The notes: generated by a model from the letters alone, not told the origin. A DNA stretch of 64,000 nt from Ruminococcus sp. (GCA_004555265.1 SFIQ01000009.1:15905-79904), one strand, 5' to 3'. Shown: positions 1 through 7,859, counted from the stretch's first letter. Translations and numbers: made by a program.

Positions 1-1
1 G

Positions 2-715
2 CCAACTTATACCTGCGAAGAGGCGCTCCGCCTTATCAATGCCGAAAGTGCAAAAATTGTAAACGCGGGCGGCTATGCCGTCCACGCCGATTGTGCTTAT
101 ACGAAAAATGTGAAACTGTCCAGCAGTATTTCTACTTGGATTTTAAATCAAATTATTGCGTCCGTCGTGCAGTCGATTGACCCGAATATGTCTATGGATT
201 TGGACACGATTTTCGGTGCGCTCGTCGGCGTCGGCGAAACCGCCTATACCGTCGAAGCGCCGACGGGCGAATATCCGCGTTCTCCGGCGCAATATGATGT
301 GATTGCCATGTCCCTGCGAGAAAGCGATATTGTCTCGTACCGTCAAGAGGGGACGAAGCTGTATTTTACATTGCAGAATACGCAAAATCCCACCAAAAAC
401 GGCACAAGCACCCTCGGGCGTATGACCGAGAGCTTTCACGAACAAGCGGAATATATGACGCTCTTTTCACAAGTCGGTGAAATGGTGACGGCAAATCAGT
501 TCGACCAAAGCGTGACGGGAACAACGCTGTGCGTGACCGTGGAAAACGGCAAAATTACGGCAATGGAAATGCAGTATGACATTGCATTCAGCTTTGATTT
601 GGATTTAGATGCCTCTTCGTTGTCTGACTCCACGCTTGCTTCGCTTGCAAAAGTCCCCGTCAAGGGCACGGCAACTACCCGCACCGCGATACAGTATAGC
701 GATATCGTGTATTAA
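2..715 (+). CDS. Partial protein of unknown function (C-terminal 237 residues)
   Basis: The frame is open from the window edge, so the true start lies upstream; the GTG at 110 is an internal valine codon. I do not recognise the family. The visible part has no membrane segment and is rich in Ser, Thr, Asp and Ala, with alternating hydrophobic stretches suggesting a beta-rich soluble or secreted protein. The start of the visible frame (TCEEALRLINAESAKIVNAG) is helical and amphipathic. It ends in TAA, 68 bases before a bidirectional terminator shared with the tRNA gene. No function is proposed. Confidence 0.75.
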   Translation, partial: PTYTCEEALRLINAESAKIVNAGGYAVHADCAYTKNVKLSSSISTWILNQIIASVVQSIDPNMSMDLDTIFGALVGVGETAYTVEAPTGEYPRSPAQYDVIAMSLRESDIVSYRQEGTKLYFTLQNTQNPTKNGTSTLGRMTESFHEQAEYMTLFSQVGEMVTANQFDQSVTGTTLCVTVENGKITAMEMQYDIAFSFDLDLDASSLSDSTLASLAKVPVKGTATTRTAIQYSDIVY

Positions 716-783
716 ACTCTATATTCGTAAACGGCTTTGTCGATTTTCAAGTGCTATGAAGCATAAAAATTGAAGAATACAAA

Positions 784-820
784 ACAAAAAATCCGTCCTC
801 TTTCGAGAACGGATTTTTGT
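784..820. terminator. Bidirectional terminator between the first gene and tRNA-Leu
   Basis: ACAAAAAATCCGT and ACGGATTTTTGT form a stem with a purine/pyrimidine-rich loop, giving T-runs on both strands. It can end the unknown gene on + and the tRNA-Leu transcript on -. Confidence 0.85.
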
Positions 821-822
821 TT

Positions 823-909
823 TGGTGCGGATAACAGGAATTGAACCTGCATGAAGTTGCCTTCACTAGAACCTGAATCTAGCGCGTCTGCCAGTTCCGC
901 CATATCCGC
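823..909 (-). tRNA. tRNA-Leu (anticodon CAG)
   Basis: Read on the minus strand, acceptor arms GCGGATA and TATCCGC pair, and discriminator A plus CCA are encoded. The anticodon loop TTCAGGT between CTAGA and TCTAG gives anticodon CAG. A long variable arm (GTGAAGGCAACTTCAT region) is typical of a class II leucine tRNA. The T-arm reads GGTTCAATTCC. It reads CUG codons. The first 22 bases plus upstream DNA recur 200 bp away. Confidence 0.95.
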
Positions 910-939
910 ATATTAAAATCGAGTGAAAACTCGTTTTAA
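888..939. repeat. 52-bp direct repeat, copy 1 (5' part of tRNA-Leu plus upstream DNA)
   Basis: Identical, base for base, to 1088-1139. It covers the first 22 nt of the tRNA-Leu gene and 30 bp upstream, including a small CGAGT-GAAA-ACTCG hairpin. Confidence 0.95.
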
Positions 940-1333
940 ACATATTATTTATTATTTTACAGGCAGCCGCTTCCGCGTGACTCTTGCGGTGCCCGAAATT
1001 GCCTGTGCCTTGGGGCGGCACGCAATTTCGACCGCTGCGCCTTTTCAACCTTCGCTTCATCCTCCACAGGAGGCGCTCGGTTGAAAACTGCCAGTTCCGC
1101 CATATCCGCATATTAAAATCGAGTGAAAACTCGTTTTAATCTTTATTTTATTTACCCTCTAAATTTTACACGGGGAGGGCGCCCGAGACGGAGCATATCG
1201 CTTTTTCCGCATACATCAATCGGTAAACCCGCTTGACGCTCAAATATAATAGCATGAAAGCGCGGTGTTGTCAATTCATTTTTTATAAATTTACCGCATT
1301 TCTTTTGCGTGCAGATACAGGCATCGGTATCCC
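940..1333. other. Intergenic stretch without a convincing gene
   Basis: It contains the second half of the tRNA-fragment duplication and the ~150 bp between the two copies. That stretch reads open in short frames on the minus strand, but has no start signal or recognisable protein. Nothing else is supported until the promoter at 1334. Confidence 0.5.
1088..1139. repeat. 52-bp direct repeat, copy 2 (truncated tRNA-Leu 5' end)
   Basis: This is an exact copy of 888-939 at a 200-bp offset. On the minus strand it contains only the tRNA acceptor 5' strand and D-arm start, then diverges, so it cannot make a tRNA. It is a tRNA fragment of the kind left by local duplication or by integration at a tRNA gene. 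Confidence 0.9.
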
Positions 1334-1363
1334 TTGACAGACTGTCGCTGTTACGGCTATAAT
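1334..1363 (+). promoter_or_regulatory. Sigma-A promoter of the acyltransferase gene
   Basis: TTGACA (1334-1339), 18-bp spacer, TATAAT (1358-1363). The predicted transcription start (about 1370) falls on the ribosome-binding site AAGGAGG (1369-1375), so the leader would be very short. Confidence 0.8.
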
Positions 1364-1377
1364 ATCCTAAGGAGGCG

Positions 1378-2421
1378 ATGACCTTGGCGGAGCAAACCGT
1401 GCCGAAACGATTGGAATACATTGATTTTATGAATATTTTTGCCTGCTTTGGGGTAGTGTGTCTGCATTGCTCGGGGTTGGTATTTCAGTTTTCCGAAACC
1501 CGTGCGTGGTTCGTGGCGATGTTCCAGCAAACTATGTTTCATTTTGCCGTGCCGGTGTTTTTTATGATTACCGGCACCACGCTTTTGGAATATCGCGCGC
1601 GATACTCTACAAAAGTGTTTTTTAAAAAGCGGTTTACAAAAACGGGCATACCGTTTGTCTTTTGGTCGCTTTTTTATTTGTTTTTGCCGACGGTGCTGAA
1701 TAAAGCGCCGCTGCCCACTTTTGAAGCGGTGCGAAACGGGATTTTTAACAATGGCGCAAATAATGTTTTTTGGTTTTTTTATGTGATTTTCGGCATTTAC
1801 CTTTCTATGCCTGTGCTGTCCAAATTGGCAAAACCCGAAAATTTTCGGCAAATCGCATATTTATGTTTGCTTTCCTATTTTTTTGGCGGCATTTTCCCGT
1901 GTATCACCCGATTTTTACAGCCGATAAACGGCGGGATTGTGCCGACGATTGCGACGGGGTATCTCGGCTATCTGTTCCTTGGTTGGCTCATTCGCCACGA
2001 AAACTTTTCGCGAAAAATCCGCGTCGCAGTGTATACAAGCGGCGTGCTCGGTGCGCTTTTGATGTTTTTCGGCACTTGGTGGTTGTCGCGAAAAACAGGG
2101 CAGTTGGATACGTTCTTTATGGAATACTGCTCTGTGGCTTGTTTTCCGCTTTCCGCGGCGGTTATGCTGTTTGCAAAGCATTTCCGTTGGGAACGCATTT
2201 ATAAAATCATACCGCAAAGCCTTGTGCATACAATGGCCGGGGCGTCGCTCGGCGTTTATGTGTTGCATATGTTCTGCTTAACGGCGGTAGAGCATTTCGG
2301 CATATTGGCAACGCATCCGATTTACTATATGGCCATTATGCCGTTTGCGGTGTATGGGAGTTGCGTTTGCGTGGTGCTTGTGCTTTCCAAAATTCCGATT
2401 GTCAAATATATTGTCCCGTAA
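1378..2421 (+). CDS. Acyltransferase 3 family membrane protein
   Basis: An integral membrane O-acyltransferase of the OafA/WecH type (acyltransferase family 3), likely acetylating a surface polysaccharide or other envelope sugar; the substrate cannot be read from the sequence. The family signature is the N-terminal LEYIDFMNIFACFGVVCLH, with a conserved His in the first membrane helix, followed by about nine more hydrophobic helices; 347 residues is usual. The strong AAGGAGG lies only 2 nt before ATG 1378, so TTG 1384 (8-nt spacing) is a serious alternative start. It is monocistronic, between its own promoter and a terminator. Confidence 0.85.
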   Translation: MTLAEQTVPKRLEYIDFMNIFACFGVVCLHCSGLVFQFSETRAWFVAMFQQTMFHFAVPVFFMITGTTLLEYRARYSTKVFFKKRFTKTGIPFVFWSLFYLFLPTVLNKAPLPTFEAVRNGIFNNGANNVFWFFYVIFGIYLSMPVLSKLAKPENFRQIAYLCLLSYFFGGIFPCITRFLQPINGGIVPTIATGYLGYLFLGWLIRHENFSRKIRVAVYTSGVLGALLMFFGTWWLSRKTGQLDTFFMEYCSVACFPLSAAVMLFAKHFRWERIYKIIPQSLVHTMAGASLGVYVLHMFCLTAVEHFGILATHPIYYMAIMPFAVYGSCVCVVLVLSKIPIVKYIVP

Positions 2422-2429
2422 ATGTGAAT

Positions 2430-2470
2430 ACACAGCCGCTTTTGCATCGGCAAAGGCGGCTGTGTTTATA
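2430..2470. terminator. Terminator between convergent acyltransferase and HAD genes
   Basis: ACACAGCCGC-TTTTGC pairs with GCAAA-GGCGGCTGTGT around an ATCG loop, followed by TTTATATTT. It overlaps the last codons of the minus-strand HAD gene. Confidence 0.85.
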
Positions 2471-3293
2471 TTTGAACCCGTTGCGACAGAAATTTGGCAA
2501 CGCCGTCTTGTTCGTTACTCGCAATGACGGCGGTTGCCTGTGCTTTCACTTCATCTACGGCGTTTGCAACCGCATACTTTTCATCGGCGACCGAGAACAG
2601 CGTTAAATCGTTGTAATTGTCGCCGAATACGACCAACCTGTCGGCGTTTACCAACGCTTTTACTGCATTTGCACCGTTCGCTTTCGACGCGTCGGCACTG
2701 TAAACCTCTAAAAACCAATAGTCGGTGTAGGTGTCTGCATAAAACGAAAAGGTTACGCCTGCAATTTTTTTCAACAGTTCGGTAATCGGTTTAAGACTGT
2801 CAAAGGTGTCCACCAAATTGACATACACCGCGTGCTGTCCTGCGGGAATTTGCAGAGCATCTACTTTGCGAAACCGCTCGCCGAGCATTTTCTTACGCGC
2901 GTTGTAAAAATCGCGGTTGACCTGTAAATCGAGCCTTGTATACTGAATGGATAATTGCCCGTCGTCGCCGTATAAAAACAGCATCGGCGCTTTGTTGTAC
3001 TGCCCAAACGCCGCCACAACCTGCGAAAAGGGTAGGGGTGCAATTTCGTGAAAGGACACGGCACGGTTTTTCTTCAAATCATATAGAAATACGCCGTTCA
3101 TTAAGACGATTGGCGCGGTAATGTGCAGCCCTTTGAGCAGGTCTTTCGCCGTCATACTGCTGCGCGCGGTGGCAACCGAAAACAAAAGCCCTTTTTCTGT
3201 GAGCGTGTTTATAATGCGGCGGCTCTTGTCCGAAACCGTGCCGTTGTTATCGAAAAATGTTCCGTCTAAATCCGTAATATATAAAGTGCGCAT
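2466..3293 (-). CDS. Cof-type HAD-superfamily phosphatase
   Basis: A soluble haloacid-dehalogenase-like phosphatase of the Cof/YidA type (class IIB cap), which hydrolyses sugar phosphates or related small phosphoesters. Motif I is ITDLDGTFFDNNG at the extreme N-terminus (nucleophile Asp-8), motif II is SVATARS around residue 39, and motif IV GDNYNDLTLFSVA (around residue 220) supplies the Mg-binding Asp residues. The 275-residue length fits the family. The specific substrate is unknown. It is transcribed divergently from the next gene, with back-to-back promoters. Confidence 0.9.
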   Translation of the reverse strand: MRTLYITDLDGTFFDNNGTVSDKSRRIINTLTEKGLLFSVATARSSMTAKDLLKGLHITAPIVLMNGVFLYDLKKNRAVSFHEIAPLPFSQVVAAFGQYNKAPMLFLYGDDGQLSIQYTRLDLQVNRDFYNARKKMLGERFRKVDALQIPAGQHAVYVNLVDTFDSLKPITELLKKIAGVTFSFYADTYTDYWFLEVYSADASKANGANAVKALVNADRLVVFGDNYNDLTLFSVADEKYAVANAVDEVKAQATAVIASNEQDGVAKFLSQRVQI

Positions 3294-3349
3294 AAATTCT
3301 CCGTTCGATTTGGTCGGGCGAACCCTTTTTTTGTTTGTGCCCGAACAGT

Positions 3350-3378
3350 ATTATATAAAATCTCGGCGGATTTTGCAA
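3350..3378 (-). promoter_or_regulatory. Promoter of the HAD gene (minus strand)
   Basis: On the minus strand TTGCAA (3378-3373), 17 bp, TATAAT (3355-3350). It lies back to back with the + promoter at 3387-3415, 8 bp apart. Confidence 0.7.
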
Positions 3379-3386
3379 CCGGTCGC

Positions 3387-3415
3387 TTTACAGGTGTGCC
3401 GAAATATGGTATATT
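3387..3415 (+). promoter_or_regulatory. Promoter of the membrane-protein/two-component operon
   Basis: TTTACA (3387-3392), 17 bp, TATATT (3410-3415), followed by GGAGGG and ATG 3448. Confidence 0.7.
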
Positions 3416-3447
3416 GAGCATAAACCGATAAACGGAACGGAGGGTGT

Positions 3448-4359
3448 ATGTTGAAAACCAGAGGTCTTGCGGATTTTCGCGCCGAATATAATATTTGGCG
3501 CAAGGCTTTGGCGGAAGAACTCAACTTGCGTGAAGGGGAGTTGGCGCGATTGGAGCTGACGGGCGAAGTGCCCGAAACAGCGGCACAAATGCTGACCGAA
3601 AAATATGCGCTTCCTGAAAATTATTTTACCGAAGACATAGAGCGCGCGGCTGTGCTCGCCGCGGCGGCAGAACGGTACGAGCCGAAAAATCCGTTTGCGT
3701 ACTTTTTAAAAGTTGGATTTATATGGGAATTGTTGCTTGGTTGTGCGGGTTACATTTTGAACTTACCGTTGTTTATTTCTTCTTTTTTTAACCAATCCGT
3801 CAGCGATAATTTGTTTGCGATCGAAACGGTCTGCCTTGGTATTGTCCAAATCGTTTCGGGCATTTACCTCGGCTCGCACATCCTCAAAAAAACCAATTTT
3901 CGAGGTAGTATCGCGGACTATGAATTCTTATATCCGTATTTGCCGGGGATTGTCGGCGGTTTGTTTACCGGTTTGCTCCCCCGCACGACGCAACTCTTTG
4001 CCAATGGTGATTCGCCACTGCTTTCGTCGGAATCTGTCGGGCTGCGTTTCACTTTTTCGTTCACCGCCGCGCGTGCGGACGGGGCAGGAAAAGACAAGCG
4101 CCTGAAAATTCTGTGCGCCGTTGTGTTGGCTTCAAAATGCTTTTCGTATCTTGGGCTTATCATACGCGGTTCCTTTTTTGAAGCAGACTTGCTTTCTTGG
4201 GTTAACCGCGTGCTGTCCTTCCTTTTGTTGCTTGCGGTGCTGTACGGCGTACTGTTCGGGGTCCGGAAAAATCCGCGTTTCAAAACGCTGTGGCTTACCG
4301 TTTTGCCGATTTTGGCTATGGCTGTGCCGACGGTAAATGCTGTCCGTTGCCATTTGTGA
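3448..4359 (+). CDS. Membrane protein with a cytoplasmic N-terminal domain, function unknown
   Basis: I do not recognise the family. The first ~80 residues are charged and helical. They contain a stretch (WRKALAEELNLREGELARLE) that could be a degenerate XRE-like helix-turn-helix, but this is not certain. Six hydrophobic segments follow (about 88-112, 125-150, 165-185, 215-240, 245-270 and 278-300). The RBS GGAGGG sits 4 bases before the ATG. Its 3' end overlaps the response-regulator gene by 23 bp, so the two are translationally coupled and it probably belongs to the same signalling unit. Confidence 0.75.
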   Translation: MLKTRGLADFRAEYNIWRKALAEELNLREGELARLELTGEVPETAAQMLTEKYALPENYFTEDIERAAVLAAAAERYEPKNPFAYFLKVGFIWELLLGCAGYILNLPLFISSFFNQSVSDNLFAIETVCLGIVQIVSGIYLGSHILKKTNFRGSIADYEFLYPYLPGIVGGLFTGLLPRTTQLFANGDSPLLSSESVGLRFTFSFTAARADGAGKDKRLKILCAVVLASKCFSYLGLIIRGSFFEADLLSWVNRVLSFLLLLAVLYGVLFGVRKNPRFKTLWLTVLPILAMAVPTVNAVRCHL

Positions 4360-5047
4360 TGATGAACCGCTTGTGCGCAAAGAGATTGCCGACCTTACCG
4401 CGGCGTATTTTGCCCGCGCGGATATTGACGGGCACCTGACGGAATTTCCCGACGGCGAAACGCTCGTTTCCGCTTATAAAAACGGTACGGCGGATTTTCA
4501 AATCGTCTTTTTAGACATCAAAATGCAGGGGATAAACGGTATTTCCGCCGCAAAACAACTGCGCGAATATGACGAAAATGCGCTGATTGTGTTTATTACC
4601 TCGTCGGCGGAATATGTGTTCCGCGGGTATGAGGTCAAAGCATTTCGCTACATCTTAAAAACCGAATTACAGCACGCGTTTCGCAAGGTGTTGGAGGAGT
4701 GCGTGGCAGAACTTGCCGCCGCCCCGCAGAAAATGTTTACCTTTCACGCCGATATGCGTGACATTACCGTATACCTTGCCGATATTCTGTATTTTGAAAG
4801 CAGTCGGCGGCAAATTACCGTGCATTTGAAAAATGAGGACTATACCTTTTACGGGAAATTAGACGCGTTGGAAAAAGACCTTGCCGACCGCGATTTTGTG
4901 CGCTGTCACCAAAGTTTTTTGGTCAACGCCAAGCAAATCAAATCTGTGCAAAACGATGCTTTGCAGTTGCGCACGGGAGACACCTTGCCCGTCAGCCGCA
5001 GTCGCCGCGAAACGGTACGCAAAGCATCGCTGTGGGCAATGCGCTGA
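4337..5047 (+). CDS. LytTR-family response regulator (AgrA/LytR-like)
   Basis: A DNA-binding response regulator. The receiver domain (about 1-125) starts VAICDDEP with the acidic pair Asp-8/Asp-9, has the phospho-acceptor Asp-60 in FLDIKM, and a conserved Thr-Ser region (VFITSSAEYVF). The C-terminal LytTR domain (about 140-236) is recognisable by VYLADILYFESSRRQITVH and VRCHQSFLVN. There is no obvious RBS; the start lies inside the previous gene, so coupling is likely. The cognate kinase follows at 5062. Its targets are unknown, but LytTR regulators usually bind short direct repeats upstream of quorum or envelope genes. Confidence 0.92.
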   Translation: MLSVAICDDEPLVRKEIADLTAAYFARADIDGHLTEFPDGETLVSAYKNGTADFQIVFLDIKMQGINGISAAKQLREYDENALIVFITSSAEYVFRGYEVKAFRYILKTELQHAFRKVLEECVAELAAAPQKMFTFHADMRDITVYLADILYFESSRRQITVHLKNEDYTFYGKLDALEKDLADRDFVRCHQSFLVNAKQIKSVQNDALQLRTGDTLPVSRSRRETVRKASLWAMR

Positions 5048-5061
5048 AAGGGGAGAAAGCC

Positions 5062-6390
5062 ATGTTTGAAACCGTATTATTTAATGCAGTAAAGGCGCTG
5101 TCCTCGGGTTTTGAAATGGTGTTCGCCTTTATCCTGCTTTCGCGGTTTTTTACCAAAAAATATGACAGTCCCTGGCCGCAGCGCATTGCATTTTTGCTGT
5201 CGGCAGGGACGCTTTTTGTGTTGCAGGAGGTCGGCTATGCGGGCGAAGTGAAACTGCTTGCCGAGTTTTTGTGGATTTTGGTGATTTCCTTTGTCCTATA
5301 TACCGGCAAAAAGCGCGACCGCGTGGTGTTTTTGGCGGCGTTTTTGCTGATGCTTGCCCTTTCGGATATTTTGTCGGTGTTCGTGCTTTCTTGGGTGCGT
5401 GAACGCGCGCCATTCTTGGCGGGGGACAGTTTCTTTTTCCGTTTGGTCAACTTTGAACTGCCGTATTTGATTATGCTCGCCGTGGTGCTGTTGTTCAGTA
5501 TGTTTATTCGCCGCAAGCAAGAGCATATCGCGTTTCGCTATTGGGTGATGCTTTTGGCGGTGCCCGTGGTGGCGCTTGTCACGCTGACGGTGTTCCAATA
5601 CGCGCTCGAAAATTTGCCCGACAACCGCGAAATGCACACCTATATTTATATTTCCGCGGCGGGGCTTTTGTTTATCACCGTTTTGGTATTCACGCTGTTT
5701 TCAAAGCTCCAAAACCAACTTACCATTGTGCACGACAACCGCGACCTGAAAATGCAAATGGATTTACAGCGGCAGTCGGTGGAAAAAATGGAAAATGCCT
5801 ACAACCACACGCGCGAATTGCGCCACGATATGAAAAATCATATGGTGGCTTTGCGCGGGCTTTTGCAAAAGGGCGACACACAAGCGGCGCTGTCCTATTT
5901 GCAAACCATGCAAAGCGATATGGAGGACGCAACCTATTTCGCTGTAACGGGCAACACGGCCGTGGACGCGATTTTAAACGAAAAACTCTTGACCGCCCAA
6001 CAGCAGCAAACCAATTTGCGCTTTGACGCCGATTCTTTAAAAGAATGCCCCGCAAAGCCGATGGATTTGTGCATTATTTTGAGCAATGCCCTCGATAACG
6101 CCTTAGAGGCATGCGCCAAAATCGAGGACGAGCAAGAACGCGTGATTACCTTAAAAATCCGCGCCGAGGAAGACGCTGTTGTGCTGTCCGTGCAAAATCC
6201 CGTGGCGAAAATGCCGAAAAAGCGCGGGGCAACATACCTTTCCGACAAGCTCGACCGCGAAAATCACGGTTTGGGGCTTTTGAGCATTCGCACCACCGCC
6301 GAAAAATACAACGGCGAGGTGCTCGCGGAATGTGAAAATAACGTGTTTACCTTGCTTGTCCGTTTGCATTTTGCAGAAAAAAGCGGCTAA
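5062..6390 (+). CDS. Sensor histidine kinase of the HPK10 (AgrC-like) family
   Basis: Cognate kinase of the preceding LytTR regulator. The N-terminal half has about six membrane helices (residues 10-215). A linker helix follows, then the phospho-acceptor motif RELRHDMKNHMVALRG (His near residue 260), and a GHKL ATPase domain with N-box ILSNALDNALEAC and G-box NHGLGLLSIRTTAEKY. The start at 5062 is chosen because GGGGAGAA precedes it; an in-frame ATG at 5032 lacks an RBS and overlaps the regulator. No AgrB or AgrD peptide gene is visible nearby, so the signal is unknown. Confidence 0.9.
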   Translation: MFETVLFNAVKALSSGFEMVFAFILLSRFFTKKYDSPWPQRIAFLLSAGTLFVLQEVGYAGEVKLLAEFLWILVISFVLYTGKKRDRVVFLAAFLLMLALSDILSVFVLSWVRERAPFLAGDSFFFRLVNFELPYLIMLAVVLLFSMFIRRKQEHIAFRYWVMLLAVPVVALVTLTVFQYALENLPDNREMHTYIYISAAGLLFITVLVFTLFSKLQNQLTIVHDNRDLKMQMDLQRQSVEKMENAYNHTRELRHDMKNHMVALRGLLQKGDTQAALSYLQTMQSDMEDATYFAVTGNTAVDAILNEKLLTAQQQQTNLRFDADSLKECPAKPMDLCIILSNALDNALEACAKIEDEQERVITLKIRAEEDAVVLSVQNPVAKMPKKRGATYLSDKLDRENHGLGLLSIRTTAEKYNGEVLAECENNVFTLLVRLHFAEKSG

Positions 6391-6447
6391 ACCATACCAA
6401 AAGTTACAAAAAATCAACCAAAAATGACATTCCCGAAATATTTTCAG

Positions 6448-6500
6448 AAAAAAGTGCTATTGTTTAGGTGTAAACCAAACAACAGCACTTTTCGGTTTTT
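6448..6500 (+). terminator. Terminator after the two-component operon
   Basis: AAAAGTGCT-A-TTGTTT pairs with AAACAA-C-AGCACTTTT (one mismatch), followed by CGGTTTTT. It separates the kinase from the next small membrane protein gene, whose RBS GGAGGG directly follows. Confidence 0.75.
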
Positions 6501-6513
6501 GGAGGGAAATAGT

Positions 6514-6969
6514 ATGACACAGTTTTTCAAAAACGGCTTGGTCGGACTGTTTGGCTTTTTCGCCGCCGACACAGTGTTACTGGCCGCATATATGTTGCGT
6601 GAAAGCTCATTTTTCGCGGACGGGTTGGATTACCTACTTGAAGGCATTTCTTTTATTTTATCACTTGCCATCGCTTTTTTTGTCGGGCATTGGCGTGGAA
6701 AACGCTATAACAGCGGCTTGAAAACCGTGTGCTCCATAACCTGTTTATCGAACGCTTTGCTGGTCTTAACGATTGTTCTCATTCTTATAAAAAAATCTTT
6801 CTTTTATTGGTTGGCTTATCCGGCGCAACTGCCGGGAGAAGTGCTTTGTATGGCAATTCCGTATGAATTTTCGGCGTATGAAGAACCATTTGTGCTTATC
6901 GACGCTTTGGTTGCCGTGATGTACGCTCCCGCTGTCGGCGCATTATTTTCTCATAATTCTGCCGAGTAG
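6514..6969 (+). CDS. Small membrane protein, unknown function (paralogue 1)
   Basis: 151 residues with four hydrophobic segments. No family is recognised. The start at ATG 6514 follows GGAGGGAAATAGT; an upstream in-frame ATG at 6424 would place the terminator hairpin inside the coding region and is rejected. Its N-terminal MTQFFKNGLVG and overall plan resemble the next gene (MTRILKNGLLA), so the two are probably distant paralogues. It lies directly downstream of the Agr-like system and may be one of its targets, which is an inference from position only. Confidence 0.65.
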   Translation: MTQFFKNGLVGLFGFFAADTVLLAAYMLRESSFFADGLDYLLEGISFILSLAIAFFVGHWRGKRYNSGLKTVCSITCLSNALLVLTIVLILIKKSFFYWLAYPAQLPGEVLCMAIPYEFSAYEEPFVLIDALVAVMYAPAVGALFSHNSAE

Positions 6970-7010
6970 GGCACGGTCATACCGTTCCGTATTTTGATGC
7001 AAATAAAAAA

Positions 7011-7096
7011 TGTCATCCTGCGCGAAGCGAAGGATCTCAACTACACAAAACGAGATATTGCGAAATGAGATTCTTCGGCTCCGCCGCAGAATGACA
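7011..7096. repeat. Interspersed repeat, family B (imperfect palindrome)
   Basis: It begins TGTCATCCTGCGCGAAGCGA and ends with the inverted form CCGCAGAATGACA. Other copies are at 14831-14902, inside 20487-20573, and at 20863-20948. It separates the two small membrane-protein genes. Confidence 0.85.
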
Positions 7097-7150
7097 AAGG
7101 AGAAACGGGCGAACGCAGTTTTCCCCTACGCACCGAATCAAATTATTCGG

Positions 7151-7175
7151 GTAGGGCGGGGGCTTGCCCCCGCCG
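7151..7175. repeat. Interspersed repeat, family A (GC-rich palindrome)
   Basis: GTAGGGCGGGGGCTTGCCCC followed by CGCCG. A short perfect hairpin. When read through on one strand it encodes VGRGLAPA, which spuriously extends neighbouring reading frames. Confidence 0.85.
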
Positions 7176-7210
7176 TAAGAACTTTCAAAAAAGAATGCGG
7201 AGGAATGAAC

Positions 7211-7807
7211 ATGACACGGATTTTAAAAAATGGCTTACTTGCAAGTTTCTGTTGGCTTTGCTATCACTTTATTTTCAGTATGCTCTCGATTGTATTTTAT
7301 TCGGCAATTACCGAATGCTGCTTTGCGTCGCTCGCCGCCATGACGGATGTGTACGATGCCGATCCAAGCGGAAAAAAAGAAATTCTCCTTTTGTTCTTTG
7401 TTTTTCTGCTGTTGGTGATTTTGGGACTTGTTGTCCTGTATTTTGTCGGGAAACACGGTTTGTGTCGCGTAACGAACACGGCGGTGGGTTTTCTTTCCCT
7501 GCTTTTGTTTTATCCGCTGATTTTGGGCTTGAATTATTTTTGGATGGGGACGGATTTCTTTTCGCTTGCCACTTGGTTTTTCAGCATTTGTCAAAATACG
7601 GTGTTCGCGTATCATGATGTGACGCGGCAAATCGGAACGGTGTTTGACAGTACACTTTTCAGAGTATTTGAAACGTGTGCGGATTCTTTCTTAGCCAACG
7701 CGGTATTGTTCCTTGTGCCGTATATTGCAATGTTTATCGGTATGCAAAGGCGTCAGCCTGACAGCAAGCGTGAAAATAGCCCCGCTGCCACAATTCCGGA
7801 ATCATAA
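7211..7807 (+). CDS. Small membrane protein, unknown function (paralogue 2)
   Basis: 198 residues, about five membrane segments, and a polar C-terminal tail. The start at ATG 7211 lies 7 nt after GGAGGA; the frame stays open upstream to 7010 only because it runs through repeat DNA (families B and A), so that extension is not protein. The N-terminus MTRILKNGL resembles the gene at 6514. I cannot assign a function; position suggests a link to the two-component system. Confidence 0.65.
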   Translation: MTRILKNGLLASFCWLCYHFIFSMLSIVFYSAITECCFASLAAMTDVYDADPSGKKEILLLFFVFLLLVILGLVVLYFVGKHGLCRVTNTAVGFLSLLLFYPLILGLNYFWMGTDFFSLATWFFSICQNTVFAYHDVTRQIGTVFDSTLFRVFETCADSFLANAVLFLVPYIAMFIGMQRRQPDSKRENSPAATIPES

Positions 7808-7859
7808 AACAAATCACACCGGGTGTGGAAATCTGCCGCTATGCGAAAAACCATTGTGC

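Noticed and set aside
7010..7210. 67-codon extension of the small membrane protein at 7211
   Set aside because: The codons come from family B and A repeats; GGAGGA is correctly spaced before ATG 7211.
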